A DNA stretch of 64,000 nucleotides from Alviniconcha marisindica (Eukaryota > Mollusca > Gastropoda > Provannidae). The stretch is taken from assembly GCA_018857735.1 (NCBI GenBank), contig JABMCL010000376.1, forward strand, positions 589,501 through 653,500, written 5' to 3'. Of the stretch, positions 48,455 through 60,500 are shown piece after piece. A model generated the notes under the pieces. That model ran no database searches, had not been told where the DNA came from, and was given only the letters and a program-made list of their open reading frames with translations. How positions within the stretch are numbered: position 1 is the stretch's first letter; every line of letters begins with the position of its first letter. Both the position numbers and the translations under genes were made by a program.

Positions 48455-49600
48455 TTTTCTGTTTTGCAGAGATGCAGAAACATAACCGCCCTGAGACTCG
48501 AACTGTGCGTGTTGGTACCAGCTGGTGTGTTTTTGTTTTGCAGAGATGCATGAAACATGACCGCCCTGAGACTCGAACTGTGCGTGTTGGTCACCGAGCT
48601 GGTGTGTTTTTGTTTTGCAGAGATGCATGAAACATGACCGCCCTGAGACTCGAACTGTGCGTGTTGGTCACCGAGCTGGTGTGTTTTTGTTTTGCAGAGA
48701 TGCATGAAACATGACCGCCCTGAGACTCGAACTGTGCGTGTTGGTCACCGAGCTGGTGTGTTTTTGTTTTGCAGAGATGCATGAAACATGACCGCCCTGA
48801 GACTCGAACTGTGCGTGTTGGTCACCGAGCTGGTGTGTTTTTGTTTTGCAGAGATGCATGAAACATGACCGCCCTGAGACTCGAACTGTGCGTGTTGGTC
48901 ACCGAGCTGGTGTGTTTTTGTTTTGCAGAGATGCATGAAACATGACCGCCCTGAGACTCGAACTGTGCGTGTTGGTCACCGAGCTGGTGTGTTTTTGTTT
49001 TGCAGAGATGCATGAAACATGACCGCCCTGAGACTCGAACTGTGCGTGTTGGTCACCGAGCTGGTGTGTTTTTGTTTTGCAGAGATGCATGAAACATGAC
49101 CGCCCTGAGACTCGAACTGTGCGTGTTGGTCACCGAGCTGGTGTGTTTTTGTTTTGCAGAGATGCATGAAACATGACCGCCCTGAGACTCGAACTGTGCG
49201 TGTTGGTCACCGAGCTGGTGTGTTTTTGTTTTGCAGAGATGCATGAAACATGACCGCCCTGAGACTCGAACTGTGCGTGTTGGTCACCGAGCTGGTGTGT
49301 TTTTGTTTTGCAGAGATGCATGAAACATGACCGCCCTGAGACTCGAACTGTGCGTGTTGGTCACCGAGCTGGTGTGTTTTTGTTTTGCAGAGATGCATGA
49401 AACATGACCGCCCTGAGACTCGAACTGTGCGTGTTGGTCACCGAGCTGGTGTGTTTTTGTTTTGCAGAGATGCATGAAACATGACCGCCCTGAGACTCGA
49501 ACTGTGCGTGTTGGTCACCGAGCTGGTGTGTTTTTGTTTTGCAGAGATGCATGAAACATGACCGCCCTGAGACTCGAACTGTGCGTGTTGGTCACCAAGC
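48455..49600. repeat. 77-bp array repeating the ATP11 exon 1 acceptor and exon start
   Basis: Exon-like starts occur at 48544 and then every 77 bp exactly to 49545, which is the real exon; a diverged copy starts at 48470. Each unit is 19 bp of gtgtgtttttgttttgcag plus 58 bp identical to the exon start apart from one base near its 3' end. Period 77 is not a multiple of 3. Confidence 0.97.
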
Positions 49601-49670
49601 TGGTGCCACCCTGGGAGATGAAGCCTACATCCCGGAAAAACACATTGACAACCGCGTCATTTCCTCCAAG
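49545..49670 (+). CDS. ATP11: ATP11 exon 1 (first recognised)
   Basis: 126 bp, phase 0-0: [20 protein letters not shown] then [20 protein letters not shown] and SK. The match to the family begins at TRTVRVGH. The first 58 bases equal the 77-bp repeat unit except one base (CAA Gln against CGA Arg). An in-frame ATG (MKHDRPE) is possible as a start if upstream exons are non-coding. Confidence 0.9.
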
Positions 49671-52600
49671 GTGTGTTTTAGATGGAGCCACATGTCTGTG
49701 TTGTTCAAACGCGTTTATTTTCCAAGTGTGTTTTAAACCCCTGTTTTTTTTTTTTTTTTCTTTTTTTCTTTTTTTTCTTTTCTTTTCTTCATGTTTTGTT
49801 TGATGATTGATGTTATACTAAATTATGAAAAAAAGATCGAAAGAAAATGTACAAAAGATTCAAATGTATGCTTTAATTAAACCAAAACAGGACTGACACT
49901 ATGAAACATGTAAAATTGTCAGTGAAAACACCCATTTCAAGCAACGAAGAAACGGACTCGTGATGATAGGAATGAAAGTTTGTCCGCTTTGCTTTCAGTT
50001 GGTAAAGAGGTTTGAGGGGAGATTAAGTATTATTTATAACATTATGTATATTTGAAAGTATATATATTTATTTTGGGGTGTTTTTGAAGGATGCACAAAA
50101 CCGTGTCGAGATTATTTTATTATGATGAGGATTTTGTGTGTGGAAAATGACATGATGATTATGTTGCTGTACACATGCCATATTTGCCACACAGGATTAT
50201 CAACAACTAAAAACAACAACATGTTGGGGAATAAAATGGGCTCTCAAATTTGTTTTCAAAGTTAATGGGTCTATTTGATTTTTTCAGTCCTTGGATGATT
50301 AGGTCTGGATTATTATTGTTGTAGCATTTTCCAGCTGAACAGGTGGGGATTGCCTGATGTATGCAGGGTTAGGTGATGATTATGACACTGTACATTGACA
50401 GATGCATTCCATAGAGTGAAAAGATCGGGGGGGGTGGCCATTGACAGATGCATTCCATGGGGTGAAAAGATCGGGGGTTATTCCGTAGGGTGAAAAGATT
50501 AGGGGGGTGTCCATTGACAGATGCATTCCATAGGGTGAGAAGATTGGGTGTGTCCATGGACACATGCATTCCATTTGGGTGAGAAGACTGGAGGTGTGGC
50601 CATTGACAGATGCATTCCATTGGGTGAGAAGATTGGGGGTGTGGCCATTGACAGATGCATTCCATTGGGTGAGAAGATTGGGGGTGTGTCCATTGACAGA
50701 TGATTCCATTGGGTGAGAAGATTGGGGGGGTTGTCCATTTGAAGATGGTTCCATTGGGTGAGAGATTGGGGTGTGTGTCCATTGACAGATGCATTCCATT
50801 GGGTGAGAAGATTGGGGGTGTGGCCATTGTCAGATGTATTCCTTGGGGAGGATGGGGGGGGATGAAGATGATTTGGGTGGTTGGGGGGCCATTGACAGAT
50901 GCATTCCGTTGGGTGAGAAGATTGGGGGTGTGGCCATTGACAGATGCATTCCATTGGGTGAAAAGATTGGGGTGTGGCCATTGACAGATGCATTCCTTGG
51001 GTGAGAAGATTGGGGGTGTGCCATTGACAGATGCATTCCATTGGGTGAGAAGATTGGGGTGTGGCCATTGACAGATGCATTCCTTGGGTGAGAAGATTGG
51101 GGGTGTGCCATTGACAGATGCATTCCATTGGGTGAGAAGATTGGGGGTGTGGCCATTGACAGATGATTCCTGTGGGTGAGAAGATTGGGGTGGTGGCCAT
51201 TGACAGATGCATTCCATTGGGTGAGAAGATTGGGGGTGTGGCCATTGACAGATGCATTCCATTGGGTGAGAAGATTGGGTGTGGCCATTGACAGATGCAT
51301 TCCATTGGGTGAGAAGATTGGGGGTGTGGCCATTGACAGATGAATTCCATTGGGTGAGAAGATTGGGTGTGGCCATTGACAGATGCATTCCATTGGGTGA
51401 GAAGATTGGGGGTGTGGCCATTTTTAATTTTGTTATTGTCCTGCCACATGGGAACCATACGCCATCTTCAGTGAAGCTGGTTTCCATGAGTGAATGCCCT
51501 TCATAATCTTTTGCGCAAGAAGTCCTGAAAAGTTGCAGCTGACACTTCCAGGCCGATTTCTAAGTAGGCGTTGCTTCATGCTGTGTATAATGATGGAAGT
51601 TTAACCTAGAATTGCAAAGCAGTACAAATGCAAATACTGTTGAGTTTGAAAGAATTACAGGAGAACGGTGATGGAGGATGGAGAAAAGTGTTTGTGCTGT
51701 TTTTCGGCTGACCAGAAGATCATGAGTGCACAGAAAAGATGCGTTTTGGGGCATCCTATTGCACAAGCAACAAATTCTTGCTTGTTGCCAGACACACTCT
51801 GACTACGGGCCTTCAAAAATACCCATAAAATTCACATTGTTAACTTCACAAATTCACTGTCACAGCCTTCCATTTTTACGCACCGGAAGTAAAAACAGCC
51901 ACGGGATGTAAGCAATGCCAGGCAAAAAGTCAAGGGAGTTAACAACCCTGCCTGAACTACTCAGTACAAGGAACTTAACCTGGTTGAAGATAGTCCCCTC
52001 ATAGCAGAATGTACCATTTAAAATTTAATGGAGCCTTGATGTTCATGCTGGTGTCGTTGTGCTGTGACACAGCCCGTGCCAAGGCTGGCATCAGCATTGA
52101 CTTCACTGATTTTGATGATGCCTGTTTTGGTTTCTGTTTCAGTACACAGTCCTGACGTTTTTACCCAAAAACCTTTTCGAGCAGTTCCGTCGTATTGCCA
52201 ACTTTTATTTCTTGGTTGTTGGAATTGTTCAGGTACTCTCATGTTGTTGTTGTTGTCGTGTAATAATAATCAACAGATGATTGTGTCTTTTGATGCGCAG
52301 TTATTTCCTGATCATCTCTTTATTTGTTATATTAACACTTATTTGTTAACTTAAATGTGATGGCTTGAGTATTAATACTGTTATTATGCATACGGTGTAG
52401 TACTGTTAACATTTAAAAACCCCCACATTAAACAACCCACCCAGAAATGTCTTCCATGTTACCAGTATTTTGCTATAGCCAGCGTGTAGCAGAAAAAGAA
52501 AGCAGTCATTGAGGACTTGGAAATCTGTTTGTATTTTTTCACTAATTTGCATTAGCAGTGTTTGTGTTAACTTTGTTGCATGTATTTTGTTAGAGTGGCT

Positions 52601-53847
52601 GTTGGACCTCCCCCCCCCCCCCCCCCCCCCCCCCCCACCCCCCACCCCCACCCATTTCGCCAGAGCTGCCATTTTTATATGGTGCTTAGGCTGGTTTATA
52701 ATGTGAAAAAAATGAGTCTATAACTTTAAACATGATTAGGCCAGCTGAACAGTTCTATTTGTGCATGCGTTTGCCAACTTTTTTCAGTGTCATCTGCAAT
52801 AAGGAATCAGAATCTGAATATTTATTGTCCCAGTACAAGTTGTTTACAAGGAAATTTGTCTTATGTCTACATGTGCACAGTAGGAAATAGAATAAACAAT
52901 AGACTAATATTCTAACACGGCTACAAAGGCTAAAAATACACAAAACACACACAACAGATTATTATCACAGCATTGAAAAGTAAATATTTATATACACAAG
53001 CTTGAGAGATAGTACAACGCTTGGCCACAGATGGGGTAAGGGAAGGAGGGACATATATAGTATATACTGCACCTCAGAGTTCAGTAGGGGTCAGAGTCCA
53101 ATGATTTGGAGGGATGCACACATGCATGGATGGATGGATGATAGTTAATTAGTTATTTTGTTTGTGTTTATTTATTCCTTGTGTGTCGACGTGTAGGTGA
53201 GTACATTTCTCTAGAGCTGTTCTGTTATGATAGATAATTGGGTTTTGACGCCCACTCAGCCACAACGGGCTGCATCAGGGTGATGAATGGCTGGCTGGCT
53301 GAAGAGGACTTAACTGTCAGACTCAGTGGACTTACAGCTGGGGTATTGAAAAGGTGTGTTTTGTTGTTTCAGCTGCTGATCGACACGCCCGTCACCCCCA
53401 TCACCAGCATCCTGCCCCTCGTCTTCGTCATCTCTGTCACTGCCATCAAACAGGTCAGTAGCTTCCTTTCAACCAGAGCAAACATTCGCAGACAGACGTA
53501 TGCTCTCATTTTAAGTGCCTTGCCGCTCGTCTTTGTTGGCTGTGTCATTACTGTTATTATTCAGGTCGACAGCTTCCTTTCTGCCAGAGCAAACAGTCGC
53601 AGACAGATATACGCTGTCATTTCAAGTGTCTTGCTGTTCATCTTTGTTGGTTCTGTCACTGCTGTTATTGCATGAATCAGGTCAACAGCTTCCTTCTTTT
53701 TTTTAACCTGTGCAGGTAATCTCTCATTTGAAGTATCCTGTTTCTGGTCTTATTGATAATGTGCTCGCATGCATATATGTGCACACACACATACGCACAC
53801 ACGCACACATGCATGCACACACATGTGCGCACATATTTGCACGTATG

Positions 53848-53880
<33 letters not shown>

Positions 53881-53931
53881 ATTCATGCACACAACACACA
53901 CACACACACACACACACAACACACACACACA

Positions 53932-53975
<44 letters not shown>

Positions 53976-54029
53976 GTATACATGCATCGTGCCAAATAGA
54001 CATCCACACCAACACACACACACACACAC

Positions 54030-54069
<40 letters not shown>

Positions 54070-54108
54070 CTAGTGCATATGCATATGCATGTGTGCACAT
54101 GTGTGTGT

Positions 54109-54166
<58 letters not shown>

Positions 54167-54294
54167 TGTGTGAGTGTGTGTGCGTGCGTACAGCACACCA
54201 CACAGAGCACACACACACACATGTGCACACATGCATACGTGCAAATATGTGTGCACACCCAGACACACACAAATGCTAGTGCATATGCATACAC

Positions 54295-54331
<37 letters not shown>

Positions 54332-54360
54332 CAAACATGCACACACATGACATGATGAAT

Positions 54361-54453
<93 letters not shown>

Positions 54454-54495
54454 ACCAACACAATATATATGCAAATTAATGCATATATATATAAT

Positions 54496-54548
<53 letters not shown>

Positions 54549-57500
54549 CCACACCCACTCAGAAACGTTTCTTTGCCTGTCTGTCTCTTTCAGCCACTGT
54601 TTCTGTCTTTCCCTCTCTCTCCTCAGTTGCTGTCTTCTCTTTTTGCCTCTGTTTCTGTCTTTGCCTCTCTGTCTGTCTGTCTGTCTCTTTTTGTCTGAGT
54701 CTTTCTTCCTCTCCTCAGTCTCTGTTTGTTCCTTTTCATGACACAAAATGGACCAGTGTTTTAACATGCAGCGACTGGTGGTTCAGGGCTGTGAAGACTG
54801 GCTTCGACACAAAGCGGACCAGCGTTTTAACATGCAATGATTGTGTGAAGACTGGCTGCGACACAAAGCAGTGTTTTAACATGCAGCAATTGTGTGAAGC
54901 CTGGCTGCAACACAAAGCAGACCAGTGTTTTAACATGCAGTGACTGGTTGTTCAGGGCTGTGAAGACTGGCTGCGACACAAAATAGACCAGTGTTTTAAC
55001 ATGCAGTGATTGTGCGAAGACTGGCTGCGACACAAAGCAGACCAGTGTTTTAACATGCAGTGATTGTGTGAAGACTGGCTGTGACACAAAGCAGACCAGT
55101 GTTTTAACATGCAGTGATTGGTTGTTCAGGGCTATGAAGGCTGGCTGCGACACAAAGCAGACCAGTGTTTTAACATGCAGCGATTGGTTGTTCAGGGCTA
55201 TGAAGACTGGCTGCGACACAAAGTAGACCAGTGTTTTAACATGCAGCAATTGGTTGTTCAGGGTTATGAAGACTGGCTGTGACACAAAGTAGACCAGTGT
55301 TTTAACATGCAGCAATTGGTTGTTCAGGGCTGTGAAAACTGGCTGTGACACAAAGCAGACCAGTGTTTTAACATGCAGTGATTGTGTGAAGACTGGCTGT
55401 GACACAAAGTAGACCAGTGTTTTAACATGCAGCAATTGTGTGAAGACTGGCTGCAACACAAAGCGGACTAGTGTTTTAACATGCAGCGATTGGTTATTCA
55501 GGGCTAGGAAGACTGGCTGCGACACAAAGTAGACCAGCGTTTTAACATGCAGCGATTGGTTGTTCAGGGTTATGAAGACTGGCTGCGACACAAAGCGGAC
55601 CGTGAGGTCAACAACAGGAAGTCCACGGTGGTGGAGGGTGGACGTCTCAAGGACTGCAAATCCATGGACATCAAGGTGATGGTTTTTTGATGATGATGTG
55701 CCAATGGTGATGACAGTTTTGTGATAATGATGATTGTGATGATGACATGCCCATGGTGATAATAATGATTGCGATGATGATATGCCCATGGTGATGACAG
55801 TTTTGTGATGATGATAATGACTGCAATGATGACATGTCCATGGTGATGACAGTTTTGTGTTGATGACATGCCTGTGGTGATGACAGGTTTGTGATGATGA
55901 TGAGTGTGATGATGACATGCCCCTGGTGACGACAGTTTTGATGATGATGACTGTGATGGTTACATGCCCGTGGTGATGACAGTTTTGATGACGATGATTG
56001 TGATGATAACATGCCCATAGTGATGACAATTTTGTGATGATGATGATTGTGATGATGATGTGCCCATGGTGATGATGGGATGCTGTTGCTGCTGCTGATT
56101 ATCAAGTTTGATTTTAATGGTGATGGGATACTGCTGCTGCTGATAACGACAGTGCATCTGATCAGGTGCTGGTGATTATGACACTATGATTATGATGATG
56201 ATAGGATGCTTTTGCTGTTGTTGTTGTTGCTGCTGCTGATAACGACGGTGCATCTGATCAGGTGCTGATGATTATGACACTATGATTATGATGATGATAG
56301 GATGCTGTTGTTGCTGCTGCTGCTGATGATGATAATTGGATGCTGCTGCTGGTATTATGAAAATGGCGCACTGGTGACGCTGGTTTCTCAAACACAAGAC
56401 GCACGTATAATTTTGTATCACTGCATGCACCTGCGGCGCCCTTTAACAATGACTTATGGGTGAGAGATCTTTGGCTTGGGGTGTCCCGTACATGTTCTGG
56501 TCTTTTTCAGGTGGGCAACATCATTCGTGTCCAAGCCAACGAGGAGTTCCCCTGTGACATGGTCATGCTGTCATCAAATGACCCGGAGGGGAAGTGCTAC
56601 GTCACCACTGCCAATCTGGATGGGGAGACCAACCTCAAGGTGAGTGGTGGTGGTGGTGGGGGGGGGGGGGGGGGGTGGCAAGTTTGGGACATGGGCCTAG
56701 TTTCATGGCCAGGGTTTTAGTTTTGGCCAAAGTGGGTGGGAGGGGATGGGTGGTGGTGGTGGGGGGATGGGGGGGTTGGCAAGCTTAGGACACAGGCCCA
56801 GTTTCATGGCCAGGGTTTTAGTTTCTGGCCAAGTGGGTGGGGGGGGGGGGTGGGAGTGGGGGGGGGGGGGGGGGCAAACTTGGACAAGGCCCAGTTTCAT
56901 GGCCAGGGTTTTAGTTTCTGGCCAATGTGGTTGGGAGGGGGTGGGGGGGGGGGGGGGGGGGGGGTGGAGGATGAGTGGCAAGTTTGGAACATAGGCCCAA
57001 TTTCATGGCCAGGGTTTTAGTTTCTGGCCAAGGTGGGTGGGAGGGGATGGGTGGTGGTGATAGGGGAGGGGGAGGGGAGGTTTGGCAAGCTTGGGACATG
57101 GGCCCAGCTTCATGGCCAGGGTTTTAGTTTCTGACACCCAGAAATCATAAAAGTTGGATCTCATCATAGTTTTGTGACCACACCACAAGTGTATACTTTT
57201 GATGCTTAAACATTTAAAAACAAAATGTACCCGTGCTTTTCATGGTATCTCCTAATCAAGAACTCCTGAAATGCTTATGTCTGACCCGTTTCTGGTTTAA
57301 AAAAAAAATTCTGCTCATGATTTAGAAAATCAAGGGAACTATTGGCGGAGGGCCTTGAAATGTGAAACTGAATTGCTCACCTTTTAGTTCATGTCGAGCA
57401 TTAAAGCATGCTTTGACTGACATGAGAAATGGAAGTTTTGAATCGCTGATTAGTGTCTGCCCCAAAACTGAGCTGTGACAAAAAGTAAAGGTAACAAAAT

Positions 57501-60500
57501 CCAAACACATAAAAGATTCAAAAGAGCACTTATTTATCATGACAGAGACACACAGTCTGCAAATATTTCGGGTAATCCCCTTTGCCAAGCTACGAAACGA
57601 CACTTAAACAACAGTTAAACAGTTAAAAACAATGAAAATGAGATGAGACAGGAAAGAACTTATCTGTTACCTAAAGGTAACAAAGCTTAAATAATTTCTT
57701 GACTGTTTATCATTTGTCTCATTACAGACTCAAGTGTGCATGATCCAAACACATATCAGGTTAAAAAGAACAGACTGTTTGATCATTTGACTCATTACAG
57801 ACTCAAGTGTGCATGATCCAAACACATATCAGGTTAAAAAGAAGAGACTGTTTGATCATTTGTCTCATTACAGAGTCAAGTGTGCATGATCCAAACACAT
57901 ATCAGGTTAAAAAGAACAGACTGTTTGATCATTTGTCTCATTACAGACTCAAGTGTGCATGATCCAAACACATATCAGGTTAAAAAGAAGAGACTGTTTG
58001 ATCATTTGTCTCATTACAGACTCAAGTGTGCATGATCCAAACACATATCAGGTTAAAAAGAAGAGACTGTTTGATCATTTGTCTCATTACAGACTCAAGT
58101 GTGCATGATCCAAACACATATCAGGTTAAAAAGAAGAGACTGTTTGATCATTTGTCTCATTACAGACTCAATTGTGCATGATCCAAACACATATCAGGTT
58201 AAAAAGAAGAGACTGTTTGATCATTTGTCTCATTACAGACTCAAGTGTGCATGATCCAAACACATATCAGGTTAAAAAGAACAGAGTGTTTATCATTTGT
58301 CTCATTTACAGACTCAAGTGTGCATGATCCAAACACATATCAGGTTAAAAAGAAGAGACTGTTTGATCATTTGTCTCATTACAGACTCAATTGTGCATGA
58401 TCCAAACACATATCAGGTTAAAAAGAACAGACTGTTTGATCATTTGTCTCATTACAGACTCAAGTGTGCATGATCCAAACACATATCAGGTTAAAAAGAA
58501 GAGACTGTTTGATCATTTGTCTCATTACAGACTCAAGTGTGCATGATCCAAACACATATCAGGTTAAAAAGAACAGAGTGTTTATCATTTGTCTCATTAC
58601 AGACTCAAGTGTGCATGATCCAAACACATATCAGGTTAAAAAGAACAGAGTGTTTATCATTTGTCTCATTTACAGACTCAAGTGTGCATGATCCAAACAC
58701 ATATCAGGTTAAAAAGAAGAGACTGTTTGATCATTTGTCTCATTACAGACTCAAGTGTGCATGATCCAAACACATATCAGGTTAAAAAGAACAGACTGTT
58801 TATCATTTGTCTCATTTACAGACTCAAGTGTGCATGATCCAAACACATATCAGGTTAAAAAGAAGAGACTGTTTGATCATTTGTCTCATTACAGACTCAA
58901 GTGTGCATGATCCAAACACATATCAGGTTAAAAAGAACAGAGTGTTTATCATTTGTCTCATTTACAGACTCAAGTGTGCATGATCCAAACACATATCAGG
59001 TTAAAAAGAAGAGACTGTTTGATCATTTGTCTCATTACAGACTCAAGTGTGCATGATCCAAACACATATCAGGTTAAAAAGAACAGAGTGTTTATCATTT
59101 GTCTCATTACAGACTCAAGTGTGCATGATCCAAACACATATCAGGTTAAAAAGAAGAGACTGTTTGATCATTTGTCTCATTACAGACTCAAGTGTGCATG
59201 ATCCAAACACATATCAGGTTAAAAAGAACAGAGTGTTTATCATTTGTCTCATTACAGACTCAAGTGTGCATGATCCAAACACATATCAGGTTAAAAAGAA
59301 GAGACTGTTTGATCATTTGTCTCATTACAGACTCAAGTGTGCATGATCCAAACACATATCAGGTTAAAAAGAACAGACTGTTTGATCATTTGTCTCATTA
59401 CATTTACAGACTCAAGTGTGCATGATCCAACCAAATGAAAGGTTCAAAGGAACACCATTTATTAGGACAAAATACAACGCGCATTTTGTGTTTTGTCCTA
59501 TTAAACAGCATTCTTTTTCGGACCATTTTGTGTGTTTGGATCTTGTTTTAGAACGCTAACAGTCATTCTTGTTGCAGATTTTTTTTCTCTTCTCCAAGTG
59601 TGCATGGGGACAAGAAAGTAGGAAGTGTCGTTCACAACTGCTGCCCTAACGTTCTTTTCTCCTTGCCTCATTGCAGACCCAGGTGTGTGTGCCGGAGACC
59701 AGGAAGTACCAACTGGACAGCGAGTTCGAGGGCCTGCAGGCGACGATTGAGTGTGAGCAGCCGGTGCCTGACCTGTACCACTTTGTGGGTCGAATCCACA
59801 TCGTGCAGAATGGGGAGAGAATCCTGCGGCCACTTGGCATCGAGAACATCCTGCTGAGGGGGGCGAGGCTGAAGAACACGACTTACGTCTACGGTGCGAT
59901 GATGGTGGTGGTGGTGTTTTTTGGACTAGTTGCAAAGTCATTTCAGTATTGTAGTTAAGGGGATCGGAGTTAGTCTGGTAGTCACAGTACAGCTGTCTGT
60001 TTCCCAAATGCAGGGATTCAAGGATGTGTTGCTGCATATGGTGCAGTGATAGGATTTAGTTCCTCTCATTCAGAGTCCTTCAATGCTCACTTCTGTTTGT
60101 ACATACTGTGTTTTGTGCTGAATGTACTGTATTGTATTGGTATGTACTGTATTGTATTGGTATTGCAAAAGTAAACAATGAATACAGCAGTTGCGGTCAG
60201 TGGTAGCTGTCAGATTGAGGTCTTTCAAACTTTCCGCTGTAGTAGCAGTCATGGAGCTTCACCATGTCTCCTTGCATGCCAAGTTTGATTGCGCATGACC
60301 TATTTTGAAGATGATAGAAAAGACCAGTCGTATCACAGAAAGTGGTGCTGAAAAAAGATCTTTTTTGACAAGAGTCAGCTAAAGATTTGTTTTTGTTTTT
60401 GTTTTTTCGGGGGGTGGGGCATGTTTTGGCTAGGTTGTGATGCTTGTCACAATCCTTTTTCTTTGAGGTAGGGAAGAAGGAAGGCCACTTGAGGGGTGTG

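Noticed and set aside
48455..49600. CRISPR array
   Set aside because: Units are contiguous 77-bp tandem copies with no variable spacers, in a eukaryotic intron-exon context.
50369..51487. 372-codon minus-strand ORF (Asn/Pro/His rich)
   Set aside because: It is the 46-bp minisatellite read through; three overlapping frames are all open and none resembles a protein family.
53373..53675. Single long exon of 145 codons
   Set aside because: Family alignment ends at VTAIKQ with a good donor; the remainder is a degenerate copy of the exon end and its intron.
54827..56029. 400-codon minus-strand ORF
   Set aside because: It spans the exon 4 array, the real exon 4 on the plus strand and the TGATGA array; it is a shadow of these.
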